A stretch of DNA of 64,000 nucleotides from contig NC_056524.1 in assembly GCF_019175285.1 (NCBI RefSeq), positions 94,925,923 through 94,989,922 on the forward strand, in the 5' to 3' direction. The position numbers were made by a program, and so were the translations under genes. Below, in pieces: positions 45,653-57,799 of the stretch. The DNA comes from Sceloporus undulatus. Lineage: Eukaryota > Chordata > Lepidosauria > Squamata > Phrynosomatidae. The notes beneath the pieces are model-generated. The model saw only the letters and a list, made by a program, of their open reading frames with translations. It searched no databases and was not told the origin of the DNA. Every line of letters begins with the position of its first letter. Position 1 is the stretch's first letter.

Positions 45653-46513
45653 CTGAAAATACTTTGAAATTTAATTTTTAGCAAACATACTTAAAGGAAA
45701 AAAGTTATTTAAAATAAAAATCAATGTTGGGAAGCATTTACCAACAATGCAGTTTTAATACCTGGAAAAACCTGGTTGTGTAGCATGTAGATAGGATAAG
45801 AATGTGAAAATGCTCAAATACTGTGGAGATAACAACTCTTTTTCAACAGAAAACTAGCTTATTTATAGCCTCATCCTGTGTTTTTGGTGATTGAGACACA
45901 GAGTTACTTCCTCTTCTGGTTGTATTTCAGTCTTGCTATCTGCACTGTATTAAAAATTATGCAACCAGTTTTCTTTCTCTTATTTTCATTGTCCATAGTT
46001 TTATGGATTTGAAACACTTTAATGCTTGGAAAATTCACATATTAAGAAAAAACAGATATATAACAAATTATGGGAATTTTAATGCGTGGAATAAATGTTC
46101 AATTAAAAATTAATTTCACTGTTAATTCTTTAAAAACCTTATTTCAGCATATCTTTCAACAAACTCTACAGTTCATGAGAGAAGAGACCCAATGTGCAAC
46201 TGGTATATCTTTTTACCTTCCTTCTTTCTTCAGTCCAAAGATTTTCTTTTGTCCCAAGATCTTGGAAATGAGTGTGTTTACATGTGATACCAAGCCATGG
46301 TCAATACTACAGGAAGTGCACTCATGAAGTAATTAGTAATTATCATACCAGATAGATGAGAAAAGGAAAGATTATTATAAGAAACACGCTTGTTACACTG
46401 TATTGTTTATGTATCCTTTTACTAAGAGGAAGTTGTTCTTTTGTTTGTTTTTTCATTTAAAGTGCTTATCATGTGATTCTACTATCAATTTCCTTAGACC
46501 TTATGGTATTTAG

Positions 46514-46550
46514 GAACCCTGGTGGTGGTGGCGCAGTGGTTAAATGGTAT
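46514..46550 (+). mobile_element. Head-only fragment of SINE family B
   Basis: AACCCTGGTGGTGGTGGCGC followed by AGTGGTTAAATG matches the complement of the tRNA-like head at 47575-47608. The body is absent. Confidence 0.45.
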
Positions 46551-46845
46551 TTAGAAGTTCATATGCTGATGTCCTTTGGAAAGAATTTTCGTTGCATTCT
46601 ACACACCTTCTTAGAAGTGTGACCCATTGAATTCATATATATATTGTATATTTGTATGTAAATGGAGCCATAGAGAAATAAGGGTAGATACAGTGAGTTT
46701 ATTGTATAAAATTGCTTGTTGTGGAAGAGGAATATAGCTCTTTATAATTCTGTTTTCCCATCATAACACTGTTTGATTTTCTTTTTCAATTTTGAGAGGC
46801 GATGTCTGGTAGACAGTGTTGCCTGCTATCAGAACTTGACACTGA

Positions 46846-47068
46846 GATCCAAAAACACTGCAGGAATAATCCAGTTTGAGGTCACTTTAACTGTCCTGGC
46901 TCAGTGCTAAGGAATCTTGGGAATTGTAGTTTATTGTGGCACCAGAGCTCTCTGACAGAGAAGGCTAAATGTCTCAGAAATCTACAGTTGCCAGAATTCC
47001 CTAGCATTAAGCCAGGGGAGTTAAAGTGGTCTCAAACTGGGTTATTTCTGCATGGTGTTTTAGACTTG
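46846..47068. mobile_element. Palindromic element, CACTGCAGAAATAATCCAG family
   Basis: CACTGCAGGAATAATCCAGT with TTTAACTGTCCTGGCTC on the left and its complement on the right. The centre is GAGCTCTCTGACAGAGA. No coding. It gives the uninterrupted form of the element that is broken up at 47252-48616. Confidence 0.85.
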
Positions 47069-47340
47069 AGTCTCAGGCCTGCTCCCCCCCACCCCGCCCC
47101 GAGCCTCAGGACAAGGAGAGGATCTGAGGACAAAAACGTTGTCCTGAAATCACATTTGTACATTTTTATTTTATTATTAGTTTTTACTGTATGGGATGTG
47201 AGCATGGGATCTGTTCAGTGTTTTATCCCAGACCTTAAATGGATTATCTAAGGTCCAAAGCACACTTCAGAAATAATCCAGTTTGAGACTGCCCTGGTTC
47301 AGTGCAGGGGAATTCTGGGAACTGTAGTTTTGTGAAACAT

Positions 47341-47341
<1 letters not shown>

Positions 47342-47376
<35 letters not shown>

Positions 47377-47608
47377 TGTTTTATTTATATACCGCTATTC
47401 CAAAGATCATAGCGGTGAACAGCAAGTAAGCTAATTAGCAAGTAAGCTAATTTGCCCCCAACAGTCTGGGTACTCATTTTAGCGACCTTGGAAGGATGCA
47501 AGCCTGAGTCAAGCTTGGGCCCTTTTGCTGATCTTGAACTCGCAACCTTCTGGTTTCGAGTGAATGGCTGCAGTACAGGCATTTAACCCATGCACCACCA
47601 GGGCTTCA
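47342..47608 (-). mobile_element. tRNA-derived SINE family B, full length
   Basis: On minus, the tRNA-like head (GCCCTGGTGGTGCATGGGTT through GGTTGCGAGTTCAAGATC) is followed by a body (TACCCAGACTGTTGGGGGCA), a LINE-like tail (AGCGGTATATAAATAAAACA) and an ATT array. ACATTTA and TCATTTA flank it, a probable target duplication. Confidence 0.75.
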
Positions 47609-47630
47609 TTTAGCCCTCACTGGGCTCATT

Positions 47631-48513
47631 CCCACTTGCAGTTAGACGATTCCCTATTCGCCCTCACTCCGTGTTGGAAATCGTTCCAAGGGTTCCTTGT
47701 TCCCACTATAAAGCAGGTCTTTTCTTACCCCAGTGTAATCACTTTTTTGGGCATGGCACCATTTCAGTTCAGCTCAGGATGAGGAGGAAAGGAGGACGGA
47801 GGAAAGGAATGGAGGGAGAGGAAGAAGCTGGGACAGGGGAAAACGGGAATGGAAGGAGAAGGAGCCAGATGGGGACAGAGGAAGAAAACCAGGACAGAGG
47901 AGGAGGAAACCAGGGAACGGAGGGAGAAGGAGCTAGATGGGGACCGAAGGAGGAAGCCAGGGACGGGGAGAAGCTGGGGATGAGGCACAAGGATGAGGGG
48001 GGGGGGGGGAGACAATGTTTTTTTTTAAAAAAGTAAATTGATAGAAATTCAATTCATTTGATCCATCGACTGATCTCAATCCATTGATTGATCAATCAAT
48101 CAAATATTCTATCAATTTTACTTTTTTAAAAAATGCCCCGGCAAAGTACAAGGCAGTGCTGAGAGGGGAGGAAATGCTGGATCTGCCAAAAACTGGTAGG
48201 GATCGTAAACACCCCTCTACCCTTAGTCCCTCCCCTTAAGAATGAATCGATTCTGATCTGTCATTCCCACTTATGAACTCGCTTGAGAATCGATTCTTCT
48301 CAAAAACAACTTCAATTATTATTATTATTAACCTTTATATAGTGCTGTAGATTTACACAAAATAACTGCTACCAAAAAACCCTGGGCTTTTGTGTTTGCT
48401 CCACTTTTTTCCCCTGGAATCGATCCAGTGAGGATTAGAACGATTTCTAGTGGGAACTAGGGGGCATATACATCAAATTAGGATTCTGAGATTCTTGTAG
48501 TGGGAACGACCCC
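47631..48513. mobile_element. Foldback-type element, GGGCTCATTCCCACT ends
   Basis: The left end GGGCTCATTCCCACTTGCAG and the complement of the right end (GTAGTGGGAACGACCCC) match the ends of 27281-29055 and 39686-40760. Inside is a polypurine tract (about 47777-48015, mostly GGA, GAAG and a run of G), an AT-rich hairpin (AAAGTAAATTGATAGAA and its complement at about 48030 and 48105), and AATCGATTCT repeats. Confidence 0.7.
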
Positions 48514-48616
48514 TCTGTCGAGAGCTCTGGTGCCACAACAAGCTACAGTTCCCTATCATTGTGCCAGAGGAATTTAAGTGGTCACAAACTGGATTTTTTG
48601 CAGTGTATTTTGGACC

Positions 48617-50159
48617 TAAGACATTGAAACCTATCCCTAAAATGTGTTTCATACCTGGACAGCTCCGTTAAGATCTGGAATAACCCAGGCAGATTTAGCA
48701 TTCCTTACGAGGAGCCAGTCCATCATCGATGCAGGTTGCTTCAGACTGGCTTCAGTAGACAACTAGGGCACTTCCTGGTCCAATGCGCCTCTCCCTCAGC
48801 AGCCCCTCAAACCACAGCAACACCCTATCTCAATGAGTAAGTAATGGTTGGTTTAGGAAAATACTGAGCTGGCCCAGGGCTAATTCCCTCAGTTGTTGTT
48901 GAACATGATGATACAGGACTGCAATCTTTGGTTTTCCTATCTGATTGTTAACTTGTTCAGTTTGTTCTCACTTTCTACACCCTACACTAAATGGCTGAAG
49001 CTGCAGTAAAATGTCTTTTCTCCATCTGAGGCTCATGTGAATTGCACTACTGTCAGCAAAACCTGTTATATCTGTCTTTTTTCTCAGTTCTGCTTAGGCA
49101 TTTGATTCTTCCTCCTTCTCCATTTCCCCCACCACGCAGCTCCAGCTAAGCATCTTCTCCCATCTCTCTCTTTTCATTTTTTTACCCTTCCCATTCCCAT
49201 AATCTCTGCCTACCCTTCCCCTCTTTCCTTGGTCACTCTGTTTCTTTCTTGCTCCTTTCTCTGTTCACCCTCCTCCCCACCAATGCTGATGACAACTTTC
49301 AGGATGAAGTCTTCCAAAACCTGACTTTAATTAATAATAATCAAACAGTGGTATTGGTAATGGCACAACAACCATGAAAGCAAAGTTTGGAAACTCTATT
49401 TTTGCTTGAAAAATTCCTTTAGTTGGAAAGCAACTCTCGTTATGTTAAAAATGTGTCAAATTTGCCACAGTAGTTTACAAGAGAAAATGTGAATGTTTCT
49501 CTTCAAAGCAGAGCCTGAAAAACTTACTCTAGATGGACTACAGTTGCCACGTGACGTTAAAAACAGTTATTTTAAAATAGAACTAGAATAAGTTCCTCTT
49601 TTCTGTTCTGTGTTGAACTTCAAAATGTAATTTTCAATTGGAGAAATTTCTTCTCTTTGTTAAAGTTTATATTTTTTGTGCTCTGAACAATTGTTGTTAA
49701 TGCTTAATAATAATGCTTTAGTACAGCACCAGGACTCTCCCCAATGAATCCAGTTTTGGTCTGAAAATCTCGGGCCTGGATGCTTTGGACTTGCCCCCAT
49801 GATAGACTGTGGCTGAAATTCACAATGTGGTTATAATGTATAGTAGAGTTACACATTTGTAACCAATTCATACTCATAATCCTGACATAATTAATAGTGT
49901 AAGAAATATGTGGAATCATAATAGTCTCCCAGTCCTAGCTTACTTGACAGAATCCATTTTGAGCCATGGTTGTTTGTTCTCCTGTTGATTTCAGATACAG
50001 CAGATTGATCTCTCTACTCCCTCCTGGCAGCTGTCTTTGGTGTGAGGAGGAATTGTGAAAGGATCTTCTCTGAATGTTGCCACAAAGTCATTGGTGGAGG
50101 TGGAAATGTCAGGGCAGGGACCCAGCTTAGTTAAATATACTTAATGAAGTAGCTTAACT
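48617..50159. other. Unassigned intron DNA
   Basis: No gene or familiar repeat was recognised. A pyrimidine-rich stretch lies at about 49100-49290. Confidence 0.35.
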
Positions 50160-51400
50160 AAAGTCTCAAGCAGACAGGGGGAAAAGGTGGTGGCCAGAGT
50201 TGTTCCTGGCCTGATTGCTGCAGGACTGTGGCAACCACACATGTCCGGTCTCGATCCAGGCCGTTGCCGCAGTCTGAATCAGCCACTGAAAAGGAGGGGC
50301 TTTTTCTGCTCATTTTTTTGCCTCACCTTTTCTGGGTTGGGGCAAGCTCAGCTAGTTTCTGGTCCGTTCAGGGCATGCATTTATTTATTATTATATTATT
50401 ATTATTATTATTATTTTATTATTATTTTATTATTTTAACCTTTATTTATAAAGCAATGTAAATTACACAGCACTGTACATACAATCTTTTAAATAGATGG
50501 TTCCCTGCCCTCAGGCTTACAAAAAGACACAACACAAAAGGAGAAGGGAGTGGTGGTGGGGAAGGGGATGAGGTCTATCAATTCTTCTCTACCTCCGAGG
50601 CCTGGACCAAGGCAGATGGACTGGAGGGAGGGCTTGACTTCTTAATGGATGGGTAAACTTCTTCCAGGGAGGCCTGTTGGAGCTAGCCTGCCTCTCTAGT
50701 AGGACAATACGTATAAAATACATAGCAATCAGGAAATGATTCAATAAAACAGGACACAAAAGAACATCAAATAGCAAGTTACAATTATGCCATGCCTGGG
50801 AATGCTTCTCTGAACAGGATGGTCTTCAACTCAGTTTTGAAGCTGGTTAAAGAAGTGATGGCTCTTGCTCAGGGGGGAAGGTTCCAGGAGTGAGACGGGA
50901 GCGAGCGAAAGGGGTGAATCCGAGGTGGGGCAGAGGAAATCATGGGCTGGACAGTCGACCTTGACTACCAGAACGAGGGCCCGAGTGGGAGGTGAGGGAA
51001 AGAAGGTCTGATAAGTAAGGAGGGCCAGCCCATGGAAGGCTTTAAAAATGGACAGCAGAGCTTATACTGAATGCGGAAAGGGATGGGGAGCCAGTGAAGG
51101 GATGCCAACAAAGGAGAGATATGGTCAGAGCGGTGGACAGATGTGATAATGCGTCGAGCTGAATGCTGGACAGAAATTAAAGGACGGAGGTGAGAAAGAG
51201 AAGAGCCAGCCAGAGATGTTACAGTAATCAAGTCGTGAGACACTAGGGCATGGGCCAGAATCTTGGCAGTAGAGGGGAGAGATTGGTCGGATTTTGGCAA
51301 TATTGTACAAAAAGAATCCTGCAGGTCTTGGCTTATACAGCATTCCCCCAATGCGGCCTGATGGCAGTCTTTCCAGCTTGTCTGTTTGGGGCCTAAATAT
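50160..51400. mobile_element. DNA element with CAGACAG-type ends, interrupted by L2
   Basis: The left end GTCTCAAGCAGACAGGGGGA (about 50163) pairs with the right end CTTGTCTGTTTGGGGCC (about 51378-51395), in the style of the elements at 59148-59463 and 59618-59974. The left part is GC-rich (GTCTCGATCCAGGCCGTTGC). About 980 bp of L2 LINE lies between. Confidence 0.5.
50375..51360 (-). mobile_element. L2 LINE 3' portion with reverse-transcriptase C terminus
   Basis: On minus, 51351-50965 stays open for 128 codons and reads SDHISPLLASLHWLP with RIQYKLC and SMGWPSLL. This matches the SDHITPVLKSLHWLPVRxRIxFK and ALHGLAPxYL region near the C terminus of the L2 reverse transcriptase. The 3' untranslated region follows and ends in a TTA-rich array (50385-50440 on plus). 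The 5' part of the element is missing. Not a host gene. Confidence 0.85.
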
Positions 51401-52300
51401 AACTTAGTAGTTGATCTACAGGGTGTTCAAAATTATCTTTACTATTGAATTCTATATACAATTGAAAATATCAAGATAATTTTCATATACCCTGTAGAAT
51501 CTTGGCCTATATCTTTAATTGCAGAATCGGCTATAAATTTATGTAACTGTCACCAAAATTCTCACACCTAGGTATAGGTATAAACTAGATATAACAACAA
51601 AGCTACTAAAGGTGGGATCAAGTACTTTCACATGAACACTGAATATCCATGAGTCAGCTATAGAAGAGTGCTCTCTCACTTTCTCTCTGTTTTGTGTATG
51701 TTGCACAGTTGTGGTGGAATGGAAAATATATTCACGTAGCTCCATGGAATACTTGGGCTTTTGCAGTCACTTTTAATGCAACTCAAAATCAAATATTCAT
51801 GTACCCATTCTAACCAACTATAAATAGTACTTGTAATACTTCTGAAAGATACCCAAAACTCTGCTCTTCTTTCCAAGAAAACAAATGAAAATGGAAGATA
51901 TTCATATAACACAAAAAATACAGATTTTGTGTATAAAGTCTGCATGTGTATGCTCAGCAGTTTCAGGACTGGAGTTAATGTTTGAGAATTAAGCCCAGTA
52001 ATCTAAAAGCTGAAAATTTCTACCCTGCATCAGACTCAGCTCTGTCCAGTTTCAGATTCTTCTTTCAGTAGTCAGCCAGCCGGATGCTTGTCAGAAGCTT
52101 ATGCAAATAGGGCAGTGGTAGGCTGGCGATTTCTGCACCAAATCAAAGGTGGTAGTTTTAACCTACTAAAGCTGCAAGTGAGATGGCATCAGTTTACTGA
52201 AAGAGCACCTTCTCCCTTAAGATGTCTTCCGGGTGCAAGCTAATGGAAGTGAAGTGGGTCAGTGGCTAGAGAGAAAGACATTTTGGTAGTAACATCCTAC
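51401..52300. other. Unassigned intron DNA
   Basis: No recognised features; several AT-rich chance frames. Confidence 0.35.
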
Positions 52301-52304
52301 TCAT

Positions 52305-52455
52305 TTAAATGTTATATTTTAACTTTTTAAATGTTTTTGCATTGTTTTTAATTTGTATGGTTTTAAATTTTTTGTGAGCTGCTTGAGTCTCCATATCAGG
52401 AGAAAGGTGGGATATAAATAAAATAAAATCATCATAATAATAACAAAAATAATTA
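52305..52455 (+). mobile_element. LINE 3' tail (L2/CR1 group)
   Basis: GTGAGCTGCTTGAGTCTCCA followed by GGTGGGATATAAATAAAATA and an AT-rich repeat tail, a typical short 3' end of these LINEs in reptiles. Confidence 0.6.
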
Positions 52456-52672
52456 TGAAGCAGACTTACCAGGGAATTTTTCCTTTTACTATCAGTTATG
52501 ATATTTTGGTCCCAGCTGAACACCATTTTATTCTCTTAAACCTTTTCATAATTCATGATGTCTTGGCCATAGTTGATTATCATGATAAGCCAAGAGTGTC
52601 TCAAACTCAGACTTACAAGTAATGAGTAGCATGTTGGTGCTCTTTGCCCAGTTACTACCATTGGGTGTTTGT

Positions 52673-52910
52673 TGATGTTGTTGTTTGCCTTCAAGTTGTT
52701 TCTGACTTATGGAGACCCTAAGGCAAACCTGTCATGGGATTTTTTTGGCAAGATTTGTTCAGAGGAGGTTTGCAGTTGCTTTCCTTTGAGGCTGAGAGCA
52801 TGTGACTTGTCCAAGGTCATCCAGTGGGTTTCGTGGCTGATCCAGGATTCCAGCCCTGGTCTCTAGAGTCGTAATCCAGTGCTGAAACTACTACACTGTA
52901 CTGGCTCTGA
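52673..52910 (-). mobile_element. tRNA-derived SINE, (ACA)n-tailed
   Basis: Tail GATGTTGTTGTTTGCCTTCA, body AAGATTTGTTCAGAGGAGGT and TCCAAGGTCATCCAGTGGGT, head complement ACTACACTGTACTGGCTCTG. Confidence 0.85.
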
Positions 52911-53261
52911 GTGTTTCTTAGGAATGGCTAAGAAAACCACAGACATTCATGGTTTGCTTCTCATGAACTCCAAACCTGGGAGTCTGGCTTCTCTCTCCAA
53001 GCCAGATTTATTAGCTTGGGTTTGCTGTTGCTTATGGCTCTGGCTTCAAAGATAAGATAAGAAAGATAAGGCAGAATCTTCAGTTTGGTGTTCATGATAA
53101 GCGGACTATGCATGGATATCCTGTGCTTTAACCACACCTACATTCAGGACAAGCCAAGGCAGTTTATGCTACTAAATCCAGATCTCCAAAACTCTGGTTT
53201 GTCATGTCATCCAAACACAGCTACAGTGTGATACTCTCTGCTAACAATAGCTATACTATAC

Positions 53262-53375
53262 TTTCTAATCAGTTTTTGTTTTGTTCTTTATATTGTATCT
53301 GTTTTGTGAGCCACCTGGGGACTTTGTGTTACAAGGTGATACTATAACTATATGTATATAAATGAATTTAATGAC
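53262..53375 (+). mobile_element. LINE 3' tail fragment
   Basis: TTTTGTGAGCCACCTGGGGA and TATATAAATGAATTTAATGA resemble the 3' end at 52305-52455 but are more diverged. Confidence 0.45.
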
Positions 53376-53969
53376 TGTTCTAATATTTGATGACATATCC
53401 TGTATGAGCTTGTCCTCTGCAAAGATTTGGCTTTCTAGGGTAGTAATCCTTACTGCCTTTTGTGCCACAGAATTTTATAAACCAATTTCACCATATCTTT
53501 GAACTTGGAACAGAAATTGGAAGGAATTATAGATGATGTATAAGGACTGCGGATTAATTGTGTTTTAAGGCTGATGAATGGATCCTGGTTTGACAATCCC
53601 ACCCTTCTGTCATCAGTCAAAATTTGCTAAGTCAAGGGTCAGAGAGCTTGCATACTGCTTGCAATTAGATATAAGCAATTAGAAGGGAATTGGTGAGTGA
53701 AAAATCAGGACTGGGGAGTAGGAGTAAAGAGTAAAGGAGTAAGAGGTTTTTACAGGAGTAGGAGTAAGAATAAGGAGTAACAAAAGGATAATAAGAGTAT
53801 AATATGAGAAGGAGTAACATTAAGAAAAATATCTTACACTGGAGTAGGACAAGGAGTAACCCCAAAACCACCACTGCTCCCCAGCCCTGTGAAAAATAAA
53901 GAGCACTGAAAGGAACAATGGAGCATCCCTTACTTTTCCTTTCAAATGTGCATTAATGATTTGACATCC

Positions 53970-54420
53970 CATCTTTTGTTCTTGTTGACTGCATTTGTGT
54001 TGGAACGTGACCCATGAGAACCCTGCTGATGAGACATCTCCAAGACCCCCTGTACTCCACTGCTCTGCCAGTTCCTGCAAACTCATACTTTTAATAAGAG
54101 TTCATACAGCTAGTATGTGGCTTTCCTCTCTTTCTGCTTCCCTCTACCTTTCCTAGCATTATTGGTTTTTCCAACGATTCATGCCTTCTCATGATGAGTC
54201 CAAAGTACATCAGGCTAAATTTTGTCATCTTGGCTTCCAGGGAGCTTTCTAGCTTGATCTGCTCTATGGCCCATCTTTTTGGCTGGTCACGAAATCCCCA
54301 GAACTCTTCTCCATCACCACATCTCAAATGAATTGATCTTCTTCCTTTCTTCTTTCTTAAATGTGTAACTCTCTCATCCATACATGGTGATAGGGAATAC
54401 AACAGCTTGTATGATCCCAT
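53970..54420 (-). mobile_element. BovB (RTE) LINE, reverse-transcriptase 3' coding end
   Basis: On minus the frame 54420-54091 contains LESSLEAKMTKFSLMYFG, then LIMRRHESLEKPIMLGK and VEGSRKRGKP. This is the hallmark C-terminal block of BovB-type RTE elements (in ruminant copies MRRTDSLEKTLMLGKIEG). The following 3' part (to about 53970) contains the complement of CCTGCTGATGAGACATCTCC. The element is truncated at its 5' end. BovB is known to have moved horizontally between squamates and ruminants. Confidence 0.85.
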
Positions 54421-54557
54421 CTTATACTATAAAAATTCTACAGGAACTCTTGGCACTTTCTGGCAGTTTCTTGATCTGCAATCTCTTTGTAGTGATCTCC
54501 TTCATCAGCTGTGAATTTACTAAATTAGGCTGTATGTTATGCTGGTAAAGAGTCTTC

Positions 54558-54790
54558 GGCCTGTTACAGACTGCCAAAATAAAGCTGCTCCGGGTCTCTT
54601 TGGAGGTATGCTGTTTAAATGATGCATGCATCCTAAGAATCCAGAAGCTGCACCAAAGCTGCACTCCAGTGCTTAGGAATGGAGTGTGGCTTTGGCACGA
54701 CCTCCGGACTCTTAGGACCCATGCATCATTTAAATAGCATGCCTCCAAAGAGACCCGAAGCAGCTTTATTTTGGCAGTCTGTAACAGGCC
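54558..54790. mobile_element. Palindromic element, GGCCTGTTACAGAC family, best copy
   Basis: GGCCTGTTACAGACTGCCAA through CAGAAGCTGCACCAAAGCTG, then nearly the exact complement ending GGCAGTCTGTAACAGGCC. The total is 233 bp with arms of about 110 bp. Both strands translate to similar peptides for this reason. Confidence 0.9.
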
Positions 54791-56321
54791 ATAGTGTTCA
54801 GCTTCAAATTACGTGTTTTAATTCATATTTCTGTGGCAGCTTGTGGATCTATGCACTCAAATTCAATTAGAATTTTGAGCTCTATTGCTTACTGCTCAGA
54901 TTCTTTTCACCTGGTAACATGCTCCAAATGAGAACATGTTCAAAAAGCAAGTTTGACGGGCTTATTCATTTAGCTGTTCTCTATGATAACAGTTGCCTAG
55001 CATTAAACTGCAGTCCAATCTCCATTAAAAGTGGTAGGACTTGCATCCTTCTTGTACAGGATTATAACTTTGAAATATGTTTGTTTCATTTGCAAGAAAC
55101 ATGTTATTTTAATAACTGATGGACTTTGAGTAGATCATGTGCTGTGCAATACCATACTATTGTTGAAATAAGCAAAGTTCTATATCTCTGACCTTCAACT
55201 ACGATGTTGTCTGATTGAATTTGACATTGTTTATATTATGATTTATACTGTAAAGACGACGGTATATCAGATTTTTATCTACAAAGCTCTGTATTAAAAA
55301 TCATCAGACATAAATAGCTTGGTATCTTGCTATCTGCCTATATGTTATACTAAACGCTACCAAACCAGTTAAGCAGCATTCTATAAATGGTTGTGTTCAG
55401 CAAGAAAAAATTGTAGGTAGAATTGCATGGTGGTAATTTAAGTGACACCACTACAAAGTCTACCCAGTGTTTGCTGCTAAACATCCTGCTTATACTGCTT
55501 TTGTACAATTACATTAATAAGTCAAAACTACTTTCCATATGGCTTCCACTTAATGTATACAATCGAAAGTACAAACCGTGCTTGTCTGGGGAAGAAAATA
55601 CATAAGACAAGCTGTCTGTATTGATGTTCAGATCTACTGTGTTAAGTCATTTGTTTGGTCATGAATAGTATTAATGGATGAACAAATCCATTGTATCTTA
55701 TAGCAGTGCTTATTCCACATAGGTAAATATGCCAGTGGCTGAATACACATTTGATACAGTCCATATTAGATAACCTGATATCATCACAACTGAAACAGTG
55801 AGTTTTAAACACTTGTAAACAGTTTTCTGACTTATCTACTTCAAGGATTCTACTTTGCTCTGAAAGAAATTCACTAAGGAGAATTTTTCCACATAATTCT
55901 GCAAAGTGTGTTGCAGCGATATCATTTCATTTGTACAGTACTTTAGTAACTAACGATATCCTTATTAGATCTAGACATGGAAGATGTGGTATGTCTTGCT
56001 TCACAGAATATAGACTGCTGGTGGTGAGAAATGTGCTTTGCAGTAATGAAGGAAAAAACAGGAATCTCTTTTTACTTCTACCCTCAGTAGAATCAAGCCA
56101 AGCATTTTCACTTCTACCATCAAAACAGAATCAAGACTGCGAAATTTGAGTCCTTTTTGGTGCAGAGGGAACTGCAGAACTCAGTAGCTGCTGTGAAGAG
56201 TAGTTTCCAGATTAAATAATAAAGTCAGTGTGACTTTAAGCTTTTATATGAATAGTTAGCTAGTAAGAATGCTGTTCTTCCATTCAGCTTTTGTTGCAAG
56301 TTTTAAAAAAATAAAAGTCAA
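54791..56321. other. Unassigned intron DNA
   Basis: AT-rich; no recognised gene or repeat. Confidence 0.35.
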
Positions 56322-56444
56322 GATCATAGAAGAGACCACAAGGGCCACCCAGTCCAATCTCCTGCCATGCAGGAACTCACAATCAAAGCATCTGTGACAG
56401 ATCGCCATCCAACCTCTGTTTAAAGACCTCTAAAGAAGGAGACA
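56322..56444 (-). mobile_element. CR1 LINE 3' end fragment
   Basis: The complement of the CR1 terminus is clear: AGGGCCACCCAGTCCAATCT, CCTGCCATGCAGGAACTCAC and CCTCTGTTTAAAGACCTCTA. Confidence 0.85.
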
Positions 56445-56850
56445 AATGCTGTTATTCTAGAGATGAAGAAAGAGACCCGAGAATTTATGCCCTACTACTT
56501 GCTACATCACAAAATGACGTAGAAGTGAGGGCAAGAATCTTATCAATTGTGTATGATGGAAGCCAGCAACATTAGATAAATATATTCTCCATAGCACTTG
56601 TAAGTGTAGAGGATGAACAAAAGAAAAGAATGTTGTTTCTCTAGTTTTTTTTAAAAAGGCTTATCTTGGGGGATGTTGATGTCTTCTTCCAACAAACCAG
56701 TAATATTTACATATATTATTTTAAAAAGACTACGGTAGAAAAACCTATATATTACTGCCTTGCCATTTCATAGCAAATTACTGTTTTCAGATCCTTTAAA
56801 GTGAAAATAGAGATACATAGGAATGATCACGATGTGCAGATATTACAAGA

Positions 56851-57068
56851 TTGTTGTTGTGCCTTCAGGTCTTTCCCAACCTATGGTGACCCTAAGGTGA
56901 GCATATAATGGAGTTTTCTTGGCAAGTTTTATCAGACGGGGTTTGTCATTGCAATGCTCTGAGGCTGAAGCAGTGTGACTTGTCCAAGGTCATCCAGTGG
57001 GTTTCCATAGCTGAGGGGTATTTGAACTCATAGTCGAATGCTCAAACTACTACACCACACTAGCTCTC
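56851..57068 (-). mobile_element. tRNA-derived SINE, (ACA)n-tailed
   Basis: TTGTTGTTGTGCCTTCAGGT, TCCAAGGTCATCCAGTGGGT and CTACACCACACTAGCTCTC are present. Confidence 0.85.
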
Positions 57069-57799
57069 AAGCACTTACTCATAAACGATACCATAAAAAG
57101 GAAAGCCAAATAAATGAAAAGAGCAAAAGAAAAGATAAAATACCATATCTTAAACATGGTACGGTGTTATAAGTATGCATATTCACAATGCATCATATAG
57201 GTGATTTCTGGTTCTTTTAAGGTGATAACATCTGTACGTCAGATGGAACTTATCCCTAGGTATGTTCCAGAGTTAAGCCGATGTATATAGTCTAGTCTAG
57301 AGACAAATATTTGACTATTTCATCCTCACAAGTGAGGACAAATAATTTCTGTAGTTTTCCCCTTGCTGCAGGGAAAATGAATATTCTTGCTACAGGAAAA
57401 TTTATATTTTCTGTACAGTTCTTACCTGGTATTTGCATATTCCAATGTATTCCACAAAGCTTTCTGCACAAAAATGGTGGATTTTATGCAAAATTTATAA
57501 TTACAAATAATGTATAGCCATAACTATACATTTCAAGGAAATTAGTAATTGACAGAATTCTCAAAACATGGCAGTTGTAGGGACCTGAAAACCAGATGCC
57601 ATGAGATACCAGGCTGAGTAGCAAGATTAGATGCACAAAATTGTTAGGCAGTCTACACTTAATGGAGTGTATCTCTGTCCATTTTCTTGTATGCTTGTGC
57701 AATTCATTTCCTTTGACTACAATGTATTGGACTAACTGGATAATTTGAGTGTTTGAGACTACCTTACAAAAATGTCCAGTGTATCACTCCATCTGGTAG

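Larger units (their letters stand above)
47252..48616. mobile_element. Palindromic CACTGCAG-family element, broken by two later insertions
   Basis: The left part (GGTCCAAAGCACAC through GGGAACTGTAGTTTTGTGA) lies at 47252-47340. The right part (GAGAGCTCTGGTGCCACAAC through GTGTATTTTGGACC) lies at 48518-48616. Together they make one copy of the element at 46846-47068. TAA on both outer flanks suits a PIF/Harbinger-type 3-bp target. The middle holds a SINE and a foldback element. Confidence 0.75.

Noticed and set aside
50965-51351. 128-codon minus frame as a host gene
   Set aside because: Motifs match the L2 LINE reverse-transcriptase C terminus.
54091-54420. 109-codon minus frame as a host gene
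   Set aside because: Motifs match the BovB LINE.
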